Shown here one piece after another: positions 1-5,032 of a stretch of 5,239 bases of DNA (position 1 is the first letter of the stretch; each line of letters begins with the position of its first letter). Under the pieces are notes generated by a model, which worked only from the letters and a program-made list of their open reading frames with translations, was not told the DNA's origin and searched no databases. Source of the DNA: an uncultured Slackia sp. (GTDB lineage: Bacteria; Actinomycetota; Coriobacteriia; Coriobacteriales; Eggerthellaceae); contig CALBLG010000031.1 of the NCBI GenBank assembly GCA_937895975.1, positions 1 through 5,239 of the forward strand. Reading direction: 5' to 3'. The position numbers and the translations under genes are program-made.

Positions 1-23
1 AGGGCCGGCCCCAGGCCAGCCCT
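1..23 (-). terminator. Probable intrinsic terminator stem downstream of the YtxH-like gene
   Basis: Bases 1-10 (agggccggcc) pair with 14-23 (ggccagccct) to give a 10-bp GC-rich stem with one G-U pair on the transcribed strand and a 3-base loop. It begins 28 nt after the YtxH-like stop codon, where a terminator would be expected. The T-tract that should follow on the minus strand lies beyond base 1, so the call rests on stem strength and position only. It could instead be a different GC-rich inverted repeat. Confidence 0.5.
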
Positions 24-51
24 TGTGTATCGTTTGCTTGTATCCGCTTGC

Positions 52-678
52 CTATTCGGCCTTCGGCTCCTGCGCGGCCGTCTCGGCCTCGGCTTCTTCG
101 ACCTGCTCGACGGCAGATTCAACCGCAGCCTCTGCCTGAAGTTCTTCAGCAACAGGCTCGGCGGCGGCAGACGCCTCTTCGGCGTTCTTGGCAACCTGGG
201 CCGCGATGCGCTCGCGAGCAGCATCAATCTTCGCGCGAAGCTCGTCGTTCTTCTCGGCGAATACGGGCTTCACGCCCTCGGCCGTCTCATGCACGCGCCC
301 CGCAACCGCCTGGGCGCCAGCGGCCACGGCCTCGGCGGCCTGCTTGCCCCGCTCGGTGGCATTCGCGCGAGCAGCCTGCGCGCCCGTCGTCACATTGGTA
401 TACACCTGTTGAGCGCTGGCGGCCACGTTGGTGTATGCCTGCTGGGCGCCTGCCGCAGCCTGGCCGTACACCTGTTGGGCGTTCTGGGCGGCCTGCCCAT
501 AGAACTGCTGGGCATCGGCAGCAACCTGGTTCCCCAGGCCCTGCGCTTGCCCCCACGCCATCTGCGCCTTATCAGCCACCAAGGCGCGCGTCTCGACGCC
601 CGTGCGCGGAGCGTACAGCAAGGCGACTCCCGCACCAATCAGTCCACCCGCCAGGAACATGCCAAGTTTGTTGCTCAT
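52..678 (-). CDS. YtxH-like membrane-anchored protein with 11-residue helical repeats
   Basis: This gene encodes 208 residues. Residues 1-24 (MSNKLGMFLAGGLIGAGVAL, then LYAP) match the YtxH-type start: a short polar lead, a glycine-rich hydrophobic helix and the characteristic LLYAPRTG junction seen in small Gram-positive stress or envelope proteins. Residues about 45-110 are consecutive 11-residue units of the form AQQxYxxxAxx, which should form a long amphipathic helix. Residues 111-165 continue as Ala-rich charged helix, and the last 40 or so residues are Glu/Ala-rich and acidic. Typical YtxH proteins are about 100-150 residues, so this one is extended by the repeats and tail. The ATG at 678 is preferred over an upstream in-frame ATG at 726 because AAGGAGG lies 5 nt before it and the hydrophobic helix starts straight after it. 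The gene has its own -10 element and probable terminators on both sides. The precise role is unknown; membrane or cell-surface association is inferred. Confidence 0.87.
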   Translation of the reverse strand: MSNKLGMFLAGGLIGAGVALLYAPRTGVETRALVADKAQMAWGQAQGLGNQVAADAQQFYGQAAQNAQQVYGQAAAGAQQAYTNVAASAQQVYTNVTTGAQAARANATERGKQAAEAVAAGAQAVAGRVHETAEGVKPVFAEKNDELRAKIDAARERIAAQVAKNAEEASAAAEPVAEELQAEAAVESAVEQVEEAEAETAAQEPKAE

Positions 679-683
679 GTCTG

Positions 684-690
684 CCTCCTT
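684..690 (-). promoter_or_regulatory. Shine-Dalgarno site of the YtxH-like gene
   Basis: The minus strand reads AAGGAGG followed by CAGAC and then ATG at 678. This near-perfect site with 5-nt spacing fixes the start at 678 and argues against the longer reading from 726, which has no comparable site. Confidence 0.85.
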
Positions 691-737
691 GAGTACGCGC
701 CACCTCGGCGCCACGATTTCGTTCATCGCATGAAGCC

Positions 738-743
738 ATTATA
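738..743 (-). promoter_or_regulatory. Candidate -10 element of the YtxH-like gene promoter
   Basis: The minus strand has a perfect TATAAT, placing the transcription start near base 731 and giving a 5' leader of about 50 nt. No good -35 match is present: the hexamer 17 bp upstream is GCCAAT, which lies inside the terminator-like hairpin. The promoter may therefore be weak, activator-dependent or read by another sigma factor. It overlaps the T-rich tail of the preceding terminator. Confidence 0.55.
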
Positions 744-771
744 AGAGAAAACCGCGCACGATTGGCGCGCG
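743..771 (-). terminator. Probable intrinsic terminator ending the serS operon
   Basis: On the minus strand CGCGCG (771-766) pairs with CGTGCG (760-755), including one G-U pair, around a CCAAT loop. The stem is followed closely by GG and a T-rich run, TTTTCTCTT (751-743). It lies 21 nt after the stop codon of the cyanophycin-synthetase-N-like gene. The T-run is interrupted by two C residues and the stem is only 6 bp, so termination may be partial. Confidence 0.55.
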
Positions 772-792
772 TTGCCGTTATGTTGAAGGCCG

Positions 793-1272
793 TTAACGCT
801 CGCGACACGCCTGGGCAAGAAGAGCGACGTTCAACTCGTGCGCCGCGACCTCGAACGCCTGGCGCGCCACGGGCTCGCTCGCATAGCTCACCTGCACGCG
901 CGCCTTACGGCTCGCGCGATTCACCCATGCGGTTTTGCCCACGAACACCACGTTATGGGGCGTCGCATCCACGCGCGCCTGTTCGTCGATCACCAAATGC
1001 TCAAGCAAATGGGGAACCGACGTGTGCGCCGCAACATCGATGAACCTCTCGCCCTTGTCGTTCACGCACGTATGCGACAAGATGTTCGGGAAGCGGGGCA
1101 TGAGCGAAGCCACCAGCGCAGGCGAGGTAACGCAAAACCGCTCGTCGGAAAGTTCCACATCGGCCACCATGCGGTCGGGACGAGCATCCAGCCGAGCAAT
1201 GCGGCATGCCCATTCGAAATCCCGCCCCGCAAAATCGCGAGGCGATTCGTTATTTCGCGAAAACAGCGGCAC
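793..1272 (-). CDS. Stand-alone cyanophycin synthetase N-terminal-domain-like protein
   Basis: This gene encodes 159 residues starting at GTG. The pattern follows the N-terminal domain of cyanophycin synthetase (CphA): LPxLxxHxCxxxxxGxF appears as FPNILSHTCVNDKGERF (61-77), the HLLEH signature at 88-92 is followed by an acidic/Gln segment (IDEQ, 95-98), FVGKT (110-114) stands where CphA has a V-x-F-G-x-T-R segment, and the protein ends in VQVSYASEPVARQAFEVAAHEL (126-147 in part). CphA itself is about 870-900 residues with ATP-grasp and Mur-ligase parts, neither of which is present. No signal peptide or membrane segment is seen, so it is probably cytoplasmic. The GTG at 1272 follows the upstream stop codon by 1 nt and has GGGGG 6 nt before it. 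The reading frame stays open upstream to an ATG at 1380, but that overlaps the neighbour and is Arg-rich and unlike the rest; an ATG at 1170 is a shorter alternative. Family membership is from pattern recognition; function is open (polymer binding or peptidase-like). Confidence 0.8.
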   Translation of the reverse strand: MPLFSRNNESPRDFAGRDFEWACRIARLDARPDRMVADVELSDERFCVTSPALVASLMPRFPNILSHTCVNDKGERFIDVAAHTSVPHLLEHLVIDEQARVDATPHNVVFVGKTAWVNRASRKARVQVSYASEPVARQAFEVAAHELNVALLAQACRER

Positions 1273-1273
1273 G

Positions 1274-2287
1274 CTACGCCCCCAACGAGCTGGAAAGCGA
1301 TGCCGACCCTGGCACAACCGCATTCGCGCCCGGCGTCGATTCCGAAGATGTCGAATCCAACGCGTCGGCCACCTCGGCACTTTCTTCGTCGCTCAAACCG
1401 GAAGCCACGGCCGAGTCGTCGGCGTAAGCGTCGGAAGCCGTTTCCGCATCGGAGCCCGACGAAGCGGAGGCAGCCTCGGATTGGCTTGCCGACTGCGCCG
1501 ATTCACTCGAAGCAGCGGCCCCAGAGCCCCCGGCAACCACGCGTGGTTCGGCCTGGGTGTCGCCCGAACGTTTAACGAACACCGTCTGGGAGCCATCGGC
1601 CTCAATAATCGTCAGCGTGCTTCGATCGTCCGAGAAGCTATACGAGCCCCCACCCGTCAGCTTGTCGAACGAATACGAGATGGTTTTGTCGTTCGTGTTT
1701 AAGACGTAGTCGAAATCGACCGAATCGGGCATATGGATGGCTTCGGAATCTATCACGACGATGGCCGTTCCGTCAGCGGTCGACCATTCGCCCTGGATAT
1801 CGGCCGCATCGTCGTAACGCAGCCACATGTCCCATGCCCAAAATGCCGCAACGGCGCCGCAAGCGATAATCACAGCCGCAAGCGCAATGCCCACCACGGC
1901 AACGATCTTTTTGCGATCTGCCTTCGGCTTTTCTTTGGCAACGGCGCCTTTGCGCGCGGGGCGCGCGCCCCGCGTCCTCTTCGTACCCCGCGGCTTGCTT
2001 TCCTCAGCGCCCGCAACGAGCTCTTCGGGCGCGTCGCCAGACGACGCACGCTCCACCGTCTTCGGCTTGGCAGCCTCGCGCTTCTTGCGCGACTTCGCCG
2101 CAGCTTTGCGGCCCAGCCATTCGCCCGCCCGCTTCTCGGCATTAGGGGCTTCGTCACCCAAATCGAAGGAATCGGAGGGCTCGAGAAATTCCTGCGCAGC
2201 CGAATTCGGCCGAGCCACGCGCTCGCCCGCCACCGAAGGGCGCGCCGCAGGTTGCTGATTGGGGTTGCCCGAACGGAATGTGACCAA
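1274..2287 (-). CDS. Single-pass membrane protein, basic disordered N-tail and Ser/Ala-rich exterior tail
   Basis: I do not recognise a named family. Read from TTG at 2287 the product has 337 residues. Residues 1-127 are polar and rich in Lys, Arg, Ala and Pro, probably disordered and cytoplasmic. Residues about 128-152 (IVAVVGIALAAVIIACGAVA and on to FWAW) form one transmembrane helix preceded by KADRKK, fitting an N-in orientation. Residues about 163-240 are a small beta-rich module beginning DIQGEW and containing YVLNTNDKTISYSF and STLTIIEADG, reminiscent of small lipocalin-like DUF domains that open with a G-x-W. The last 95 or so residues are an acidic Ser/Ala tail. There is no lipobox and no LPxTG sorting signal. 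It follows the 276-residue gene by 28 nt and precedes the next by 1 nt. The start is uncertain: no ATG lies between the upstream stop and the TM helix. TTG 2287, GTG 2233, or even ATA 2293 (best spaced from AAAGGGG) are possible; ATG 2392 would overlap the neighbour by 77 nt. Confidence 0.78.
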   Translation of the reverse strand: MVTFRSGNPNQQPAARPSVAGERVARPNSAAQEFLEPSDSFDLGDEAPNAEKRAGEWLGRKAAAKSRKKREAAKPKTVERASSGDAPEELVAGAEESKPRGTKRTRGARPARKGAVAKEKPKADRKKIVAVVGIALAAVIIACGAVAAFWAWDMWLRYDDAADIQGEWSTADGTAIVVIDSEAIHMPDSVDFDYVLNTNDKTISYSFDKLTGGGSYSFSDDRSTLTIIEADGSQTVFVKRSGDTQAEPRVVAGGSGAAASSESAQSASQSEAASASSGSDAETASDAYADDSAVASGLSDEESAEVADALDSTSSESTPGANAVVPGSASLSSSLGA

Positions 2288-2298
2288 ATTTATCGCAA

Positions 2299-2307
2299 CC
2301 CCTTTCC
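2299..2307 (-). promoter_or_regulatory. Ribosome binding site of the 337-residue membrane protein, ambiguous start
   Basis: The minus strand reads GGAAAGGGG in the 28-nt gap after the preceding gene. It lies 11 nt from TTG (2287-2285), which is long, but 5 nt from ATA (2293-2291), which would be ideal. The site supports translation starting in this gap and not at the overlapping ATG at 2392. Confidence 0.5.
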
Positions 2308-2315
2308 GTGATTCA

Positions 2316-3146
2316 TCATGAATGCCACGCCGTGCCCAATAGGCTCTCGACGTCGCTTTGCGCCAAATCCCAACCGTCGTCGCCGTGTTCAAGCGTCAAC
2401 AGCACGCGCACGGTGCGCACTTTCTGCTTGTCGAGCGTATCGAGCAAAGCTTCTTTCAGCCGCTCGCGATAAGCTCGCTCGTCGTCGCATTCCAGTGCCT
2501 CGCCCGCCACGGCTTTCGCGAACGATTCGGCAGTGCTCGAAATGCTCTTCGAAGTTACGTCAACGTCGACCCAGGCCACGCCGTTATACACGTCGACCTT
2601 CACCACCTTGCATTCGAATTCCGAACGCAATCGCGGCGCCAAGTCGGCCGCCGAGATATCCAAATCGGCGAAAGAATAGCTGCCCTCGGTCACGCCGGCG
2701 TCGTACGAATCGACGAATTCCCCGACATACGCCAAGAATTCACCGTCTTCATCGTCGGCCAACGCGTCAAGCGAGTTCTGCACGTCGGCCTTGGCCTGCT
2801 TTTGGGCGGCTTCGTCGGTCGTTTTTCCATCGGCAGACTCTCCGGACGCGCCCGAAGCGTTTTGCGCAGGCGTATCGGCCAGACGCGTATCCACGGGGCG
2901 CGATTGCGCCGCATTCAACGCCTGCATGCCAAAGAAAATACCCGCAATAACCACCACGATGGCGACCAGAGCAACAATGGTCGACGTGGACGGGCGGCGC
3001 CGGCGCCCCTTCCCCTTCGCGGCGTGCGAGGGGGAATTTGTCGCGCCATCGTCCCCGGCCTCCGCCCTTGCATCGAGTTCGATGCGAGGCGCAGGCGGCG
3101 GGGGCGGCACGGCGGCGCCATGGATGTCGCGTTTAGGTTCGGTCAT
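2316..3146 (-). CDS. Single-pass membrane protein of unknown function with exterior domain
   Basis: The product has 276 residues and no recognised family name. Residues 1-54 are polar, with a run of five prolines at 14-18 and a basic patch GKGRRRR at 45-51. Residues about 55-77 (STIVALVAIVVVIAGIFFGM) are a single transmembrane helix; the basic patch on its N-side predicts cytoplasmic N-terminus and exterior C-terminus. Residues 78-125 are a polar linker. Residues about 125-276 form a mixed alpha/beta domain containing EFLAYVGEFVDSYD, KVVKVDVYNGVAWVDVDVT and VRVLLTLEHGDDGWDLAQSD, loosely like NTF2-like exterior domains of Gram-positive lipoproteins, but here tethered by a helix, with no lipobox. 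Two cysteines (in FECKV and ALECDD) could form a disulfide outside the cell. The ATG at 3146 has AAGG 6 nt upstream and lies 18 nt after the serS stop, so it is almost surely co-transcribed with serS. Confidence 0.85.
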   Translation of the reverse strand: MTEPKRDIHGAAVPPPPPAPRIELDARAEAGDDGATNSPSHAAKGKGRRRRPSTSTIVALVAIVVVIAGIFFGMQALNAAQSRPVDTRLADTPAQNASGASGESADGKTTDEAAQKQAKADVQNSLDALADDEDGEFLAYVGEFVDSYDAGVTEGSYSFADLDISAADLAPRLRSEFECKVVKVDVYNGVAWVDVDVTSKSISSTAESFAKAVAGEALECDDERAYRERLKEALLDTLDKQKVRTVRVLLTLEHGDDGWDLAQSDVESLLGTAWHS

Positions 3147-3164
3147 TGCGGGCCTTGCGAGGTA

Positions 3165-4448
3165 TTAGGCCTCGGCCTTGATGTATTCCATGCCGCCCAT
3201 ATAGGGAACCAGCACGTCGGGCACTTTGACGGACCCGTCGGCCTGCTGGTAGTTCTCCAGAATGGCAGCCATGGTGCGGCCCGCGGGCAAGCCCGAGCCG
3301 TTCAGCGTGTGCACATAGCGCGTGCCCTTGAAGTTCGCGGGGTCGCGGTACTTGATATTCGCGCGACGCGCCTGGAAATCACCGCAGTTCGAGCACGACG
3401 AAATCTCTTTGTACGCGTCGTAGCTGGGCAGCCACACCTCGATGTCATACGTCTGACGTGCAGAAAAGCCCAAGTCGCCCGTGCACAGCGAAATAACGCG
3501 GTACGGCAAGCCCAACTGCTGCAGCAAATATTCGGCCTCGGCCGTCATGCTTTCCAGCTGGTTGTCGGAGTCTTCCGGCGTGGCGAACTTCACCATCTCG
3601 ACCTTGTCGAACTGGTGCTGGCGAATGATGCCGCGCGTGTCACGGCCTGCCGAACCAGCCTCTTCGCGGAAGCACGGGGTGAACGCGGTGTACCATTTCG
3701 GCAAGTCGGCCGCATCGAGCACCTCGTCGGCATGCAGGTTGGTCAGCGTAACCTCGGCCGTAGGAATAAGGAAGTTGTCGCCCGAAACATGGTAGGCGTC
3801 ATCTTCGAACTTAGGCAGCTGGCCCGTGCCGAACATGGTTTGGCGCTTCACCACCACAGGCGGCCACCACTCTTTGAAGCCGCGCGAAGCGTGCGTGTCG
3901 AGGAAGTAGTTCAGAAGCGCGCGCTCCAGGCGTGCACCCGCGCCGCCAAGCACGGTGAAGCGGCTGCCGGAAAGCTTGTTGCCGCGATCGAAATCGAGGA
4001 TATTCAAATCGGTGCCCAAATCCCAGTGGGGCTTGAAATCGAAATCGAATTCGCGAGGCGTGCCCCAACGGCGACGTTCGGGGTTTTCGGTCTCGTCTTT
4101 GCCCACGGGGGTCGCAGGGCACGGAATGTTCGGCGAGCCGACGAGGATTTCGTGCAGCTTCGCGTCGACCTCTTCGCGCGTGGCGCTTGCCTCGGCCAGC
4201 TTCTCGTTGATTTGACGCACCTGCTCCTTGGCCGCTTCGGCCTCGTCGCGCTTGCCGGCGCCCATCAGCTTGCCGATTTCCTTCGATGCGGCATTGCGCT
4301 CGGCCTGCAAGCTCTCTTCAACAGAAATTGCCTCGCGGCGTTTCTCGTCGAGCGTGGCGAACAGCTCGGCGTCCCACGGGAAATTGCGGTTTGCCATCGC
4401 CTGGGCAACGGCTTCTTGGTTATCGCGAACGTAGCGAATATCAAGCAT
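3165..4448 (-). CDS. serS: Seryl-tRNA synthetase (SerRS)
   Basis: SerRS activates serine with ATP and charges tRNA-Ser (and tRNA-Sec) in the cytoplasm. The 427-residue product has the usual bacterial length. Residues about 27-100 form the N-terminal antiparallel coiled-coil arm that grips the long variable arm of tRNA-Ser. The class II core follows: motif 1 around 165-198, the serine-binding PTAE at 229-232, motif 2 from FREEAGSAGRDTRGIIRQHQ (260-279), the CSNCGDFQARR segment at 352-362, and motif 3 as GSGLPAGRTMAAILEN (384-399). All key residues seem intact. The ATG at 4448 is chosen because MLDIRYVRDN is the standard SerRS N-terminus and AAGGAG lies 9 nt upstream; the frame stays open to 4604 but that extension is not SerRS-like. 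It is the first gene of a probable four-gene operon and has its own candidate promoter. Confidence 0.98.
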   Translation of the reverse strand: MLDIRYVRDNQEAVAQAMANRNFPWDAELFATLDEKRREAISVEESLQAERNAASKEIGKLMGAGKRDEAEAAKEQVRQINEKLAEASATREEVDAKLHEILVGSPNIPCPATPVGKDETENPERRRWGTPREFDFDFKPHWDLGTDLNILDFDRGNKLSGSRFTVLGGAGARLERALLNYFLDTHASRGFKEWWPPVVVKRQTMFGTGQLPKFEDDAYHVSGDNFLIPTAEVTLTNLHADEVLDAADLPKWYTAFTPCFREEAGSAGRDTRGIIRQHQFDKVEMVKFATPEDSDNQLESMTAEAEYLLQQLGLPYRVISLCTGDLGFSARQTYDIEVWLPSYDAYKEISSCSNCGDFQARRANIKYRDPANFKGTRYVHTLNGSGLPAGRTMAAILENYQQADGSVKVPDVLVPYMGGMEYIKAEA

Positions 4449-4457
4449 GACCTGGCA

Positions 4458-4463
4458 CTCCTT
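4458..4463 (-). promoter_or_regulatory. Shine-Dalgarno site of serS
   Basis: The minus strand reads AAGGAG, 9 nt before the serS ATG at 4448. It decides the start over the longer open frame that reaches 4604. A stable hairpin ends 8 nt upstream of it. Confidence 0.8.
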
Positions 4464-4471
4464 CAAGTGGC

Positions 4472-4492
4472 TGCGGCGCGTGGCGCACCGCA
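4472..4492 (-). promoter_or_regulatory. Stable hairpin in the serS leader
   Basis: Bases 4472-4480 (tgcggcgcg) pair with 4484-4492 (cgcaccgca), giving a 9-bp GC-rich stem with one G-U pair in the RNA and a 3-base loop. It sits just upstream of the serS Shine-Dalgarno site inside the predicted leader. There is no T-run after it, so it is not an obvious terminator; it may be a simple structured leader. A second, weaker stem, 4514-4518 with 4526-4530, lies further upstream. Confidence 0.4.
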
Positions 4493-4561
4493 TTCTGCGA
4501 CTTTCGGCGCCGCGCTGCCGCCAGAGCAGCCGTTCGCGACGCGTTGTAAACGTATCGAGCC

Positions 4562-4590
4562 AGTATAGCCCAAACGCCGCCAACCGCCAG
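4562..4590 (-). promoter_or_regulatory. Candidate promoter of the serS operon
   Basis: The minus strand has TATACT (4567-4562, one mismatch to TATAAT) with CTGGCG (4590-4585, three matches to TTGACA) 17 bp upstream. Transcription would begin near 4555, giving a leader of about 107 nt before the serS ATG. The -10 is good and the -35 weak, and the element lies in the only sizeable gap before serS. Confidence 0.55.
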
Positions 4591-4628
4591 CAACCGTGCT
4601 TCACCTGCGCGAAGGTTGCACAAGCACG
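4590..4628 (-). repeat. Overlapping inverted repeats after the Hpt gene
   Basis: Two inverted repeats interlock here. cgtgctt (4595-4601) pairs with aagcacg (4622-4628), enclosing a smaller acct/aggt stem, and gcaacc (4590-4595) pairs with ggttgc (4614-4619). The first ends directly against the Hpt stop codon. No T-run follows on the minus strand, so a standard intrinsic terminator is unlikely; a 3'-end processing structure or Rho-dependent end is possible. Confidence 0.4.
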
Positions 4629-4982
4629 CTATTCGAAATAGGAAGAAATGACCGTCTGCGCCTTCTTGTACGCGGCATCGAGCGCAGCGACAAGCTCGCG
4701 AGCGCTCGCGACATCGCCGCCACGCAGCGCCTCGACCACCGGCGCGGTTGCGGCGTACAGCACATGCAAATCCAGCGTTCCCGCAACGCCCCGAAGCGAA
4801 TGGGCCGCGCGAAACGCCGCGTCAGAATTCCCCTCGACAAGCGCAGCATGCAAGGCATCGAAATTCTTGTCGCACTCGAACTGCCGCAGAATTCGCTCGT
4901 AGAGGCGCTCGTTGCCATCGAAACGGTCCATCGCCGATTCATAATCGGCCACGTCGCGCAATGCGTCTTTCAAATTGCTCAT
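4629..4982 (-). CDS. Stand-alone histidine-phosphotransfer (Hpt) protein
   Basis: Hpt proteins are four-helix-bundle intermediates that carry a phosphoryl group on histidine between two response-regulator receiver domains in multistep phosphorelays. The 117-residue product is about one Hpt domain long and all-helical, with no membrane segment. The signature HxLKGxAxxL appears as HSLRGVAGTL at 61-70: His61 is the predicted phosphorylation site, with the usual Lys replaced by Arg64 and the Gly kept at 65. The preceding segment FDGNERLYERILRQF (21-35) matches the typical F-x-G-N/D-x-x-L-x-x-x-x-L-x-x-F helix before the phosphorylated helix. The ATG at 4982 has GGGGAGG 6 nt upstream. No kinase or receiver gene is visible in the window; the upstream gene, cut by the edge, could be a partner but cannot be identified. 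It is separated from serS by a promoter, so it is probably not functionally tied to it. Confidence 0.86.
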   Translation of the reverse strand: MSNLKDALRDVADYESAMDRFDGNERLYERILRQFECDKNFDALHAALVEGNSDAAFRAAHSLRGVAGTLDLHVLYAATAPVVEALRGGDVASARELVAALDAAYKKAQTVISSYFE

Positions 4983-4988
4983 GGGAAG

Positions 4989-4995
4989 CCTCCCC
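4989..4995 (-). promoter_or_regulatory. Shine-Dalgarno site of the Hpt gene
   Basis: The minus strand reads GGGGAGG followed by CTTCCC and then ATG at 4982. The strong match with 6-nt spacing fixes the start. Confidence 0.8.
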
Positions 4996-5004
4996 GTTCA
5001 AATC

Positions 5005-5032
5005 GGCCGGCGCGTATGCGCCCCTTTCGGCC
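5005..5032 (-). repeat. GC-rich hairpin upstream of the Hpt ribosome binding site
   Basis: An inner stem ggcgc/gcgcc (5009-5013 with 5018-5022, loop gtat) is extended by ggcc (5005-5008) with ggcc (5029-5032) after a short one-sided bulge. It ends about 9 nt upstream of the Shine-Dalgarno site. The rest of 4996-5186 shows no convincing promoter or gene. The hairpin may terminate or stabilise upstream transcripts, or may be a chance GC-rich structure. Confidence 0.35.

Noticed and set aside
382..513. 33-bp DNA repeats considered as a CRISPR array or minisatellite
   Set aside because: The units abut without spacers, keep reading frame and diverge at third codon positions, so they are protein-level repeats of the YtxH-like protein.
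25..744. Plus-strand open frame of 239 residues antisense to the YtxH-like gene
   Set aside because: It is codon-in-register with the minus-strand gene and is Leu/Gly/Arg-rich as expected of a shadow. The minus strand has a good Shine-Dalgarno site, TATAAT box and a family-like N-terminus.
793..1272. Remnant of a full cyanophycin synthetase gene
   Set aside because: No ATP-grasp or Mur-ligase fragments occur downstream; the gene ends cleanly with a stop and a terminator-like hairpin, and has its own start. It looks like an intact small gene, not a truncation.
1274..3146. Lipoprotein identity for the two membrane proteins
   Set aside because: The hydrophobic segments lie about 55 and 128 residues from the N-terminus and have no lipobox; the single Cys in the second helix is not in an L-x-x-C context near a signal peptide.
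2358..4568. A 736-residue plus-strand open frame antisense to serS and the 276-residue gene
   Set aside because: It is in exact codon register with both minus-strand genes, so it stays open simply because they avoid TTA, CTA and TCA codons. It has no ribosome binding site and no recognisable domains, while the opposite strand encodes an unmistakable SerRS.
4449..4628. T-box riboswitch upstream of serS
   Set aside because: No convincing T-box consensus (the GGUGGNACCGCG-type bulge) or antiterminator/terminator pair with a T-run was found, and the leader is short for a T-box.
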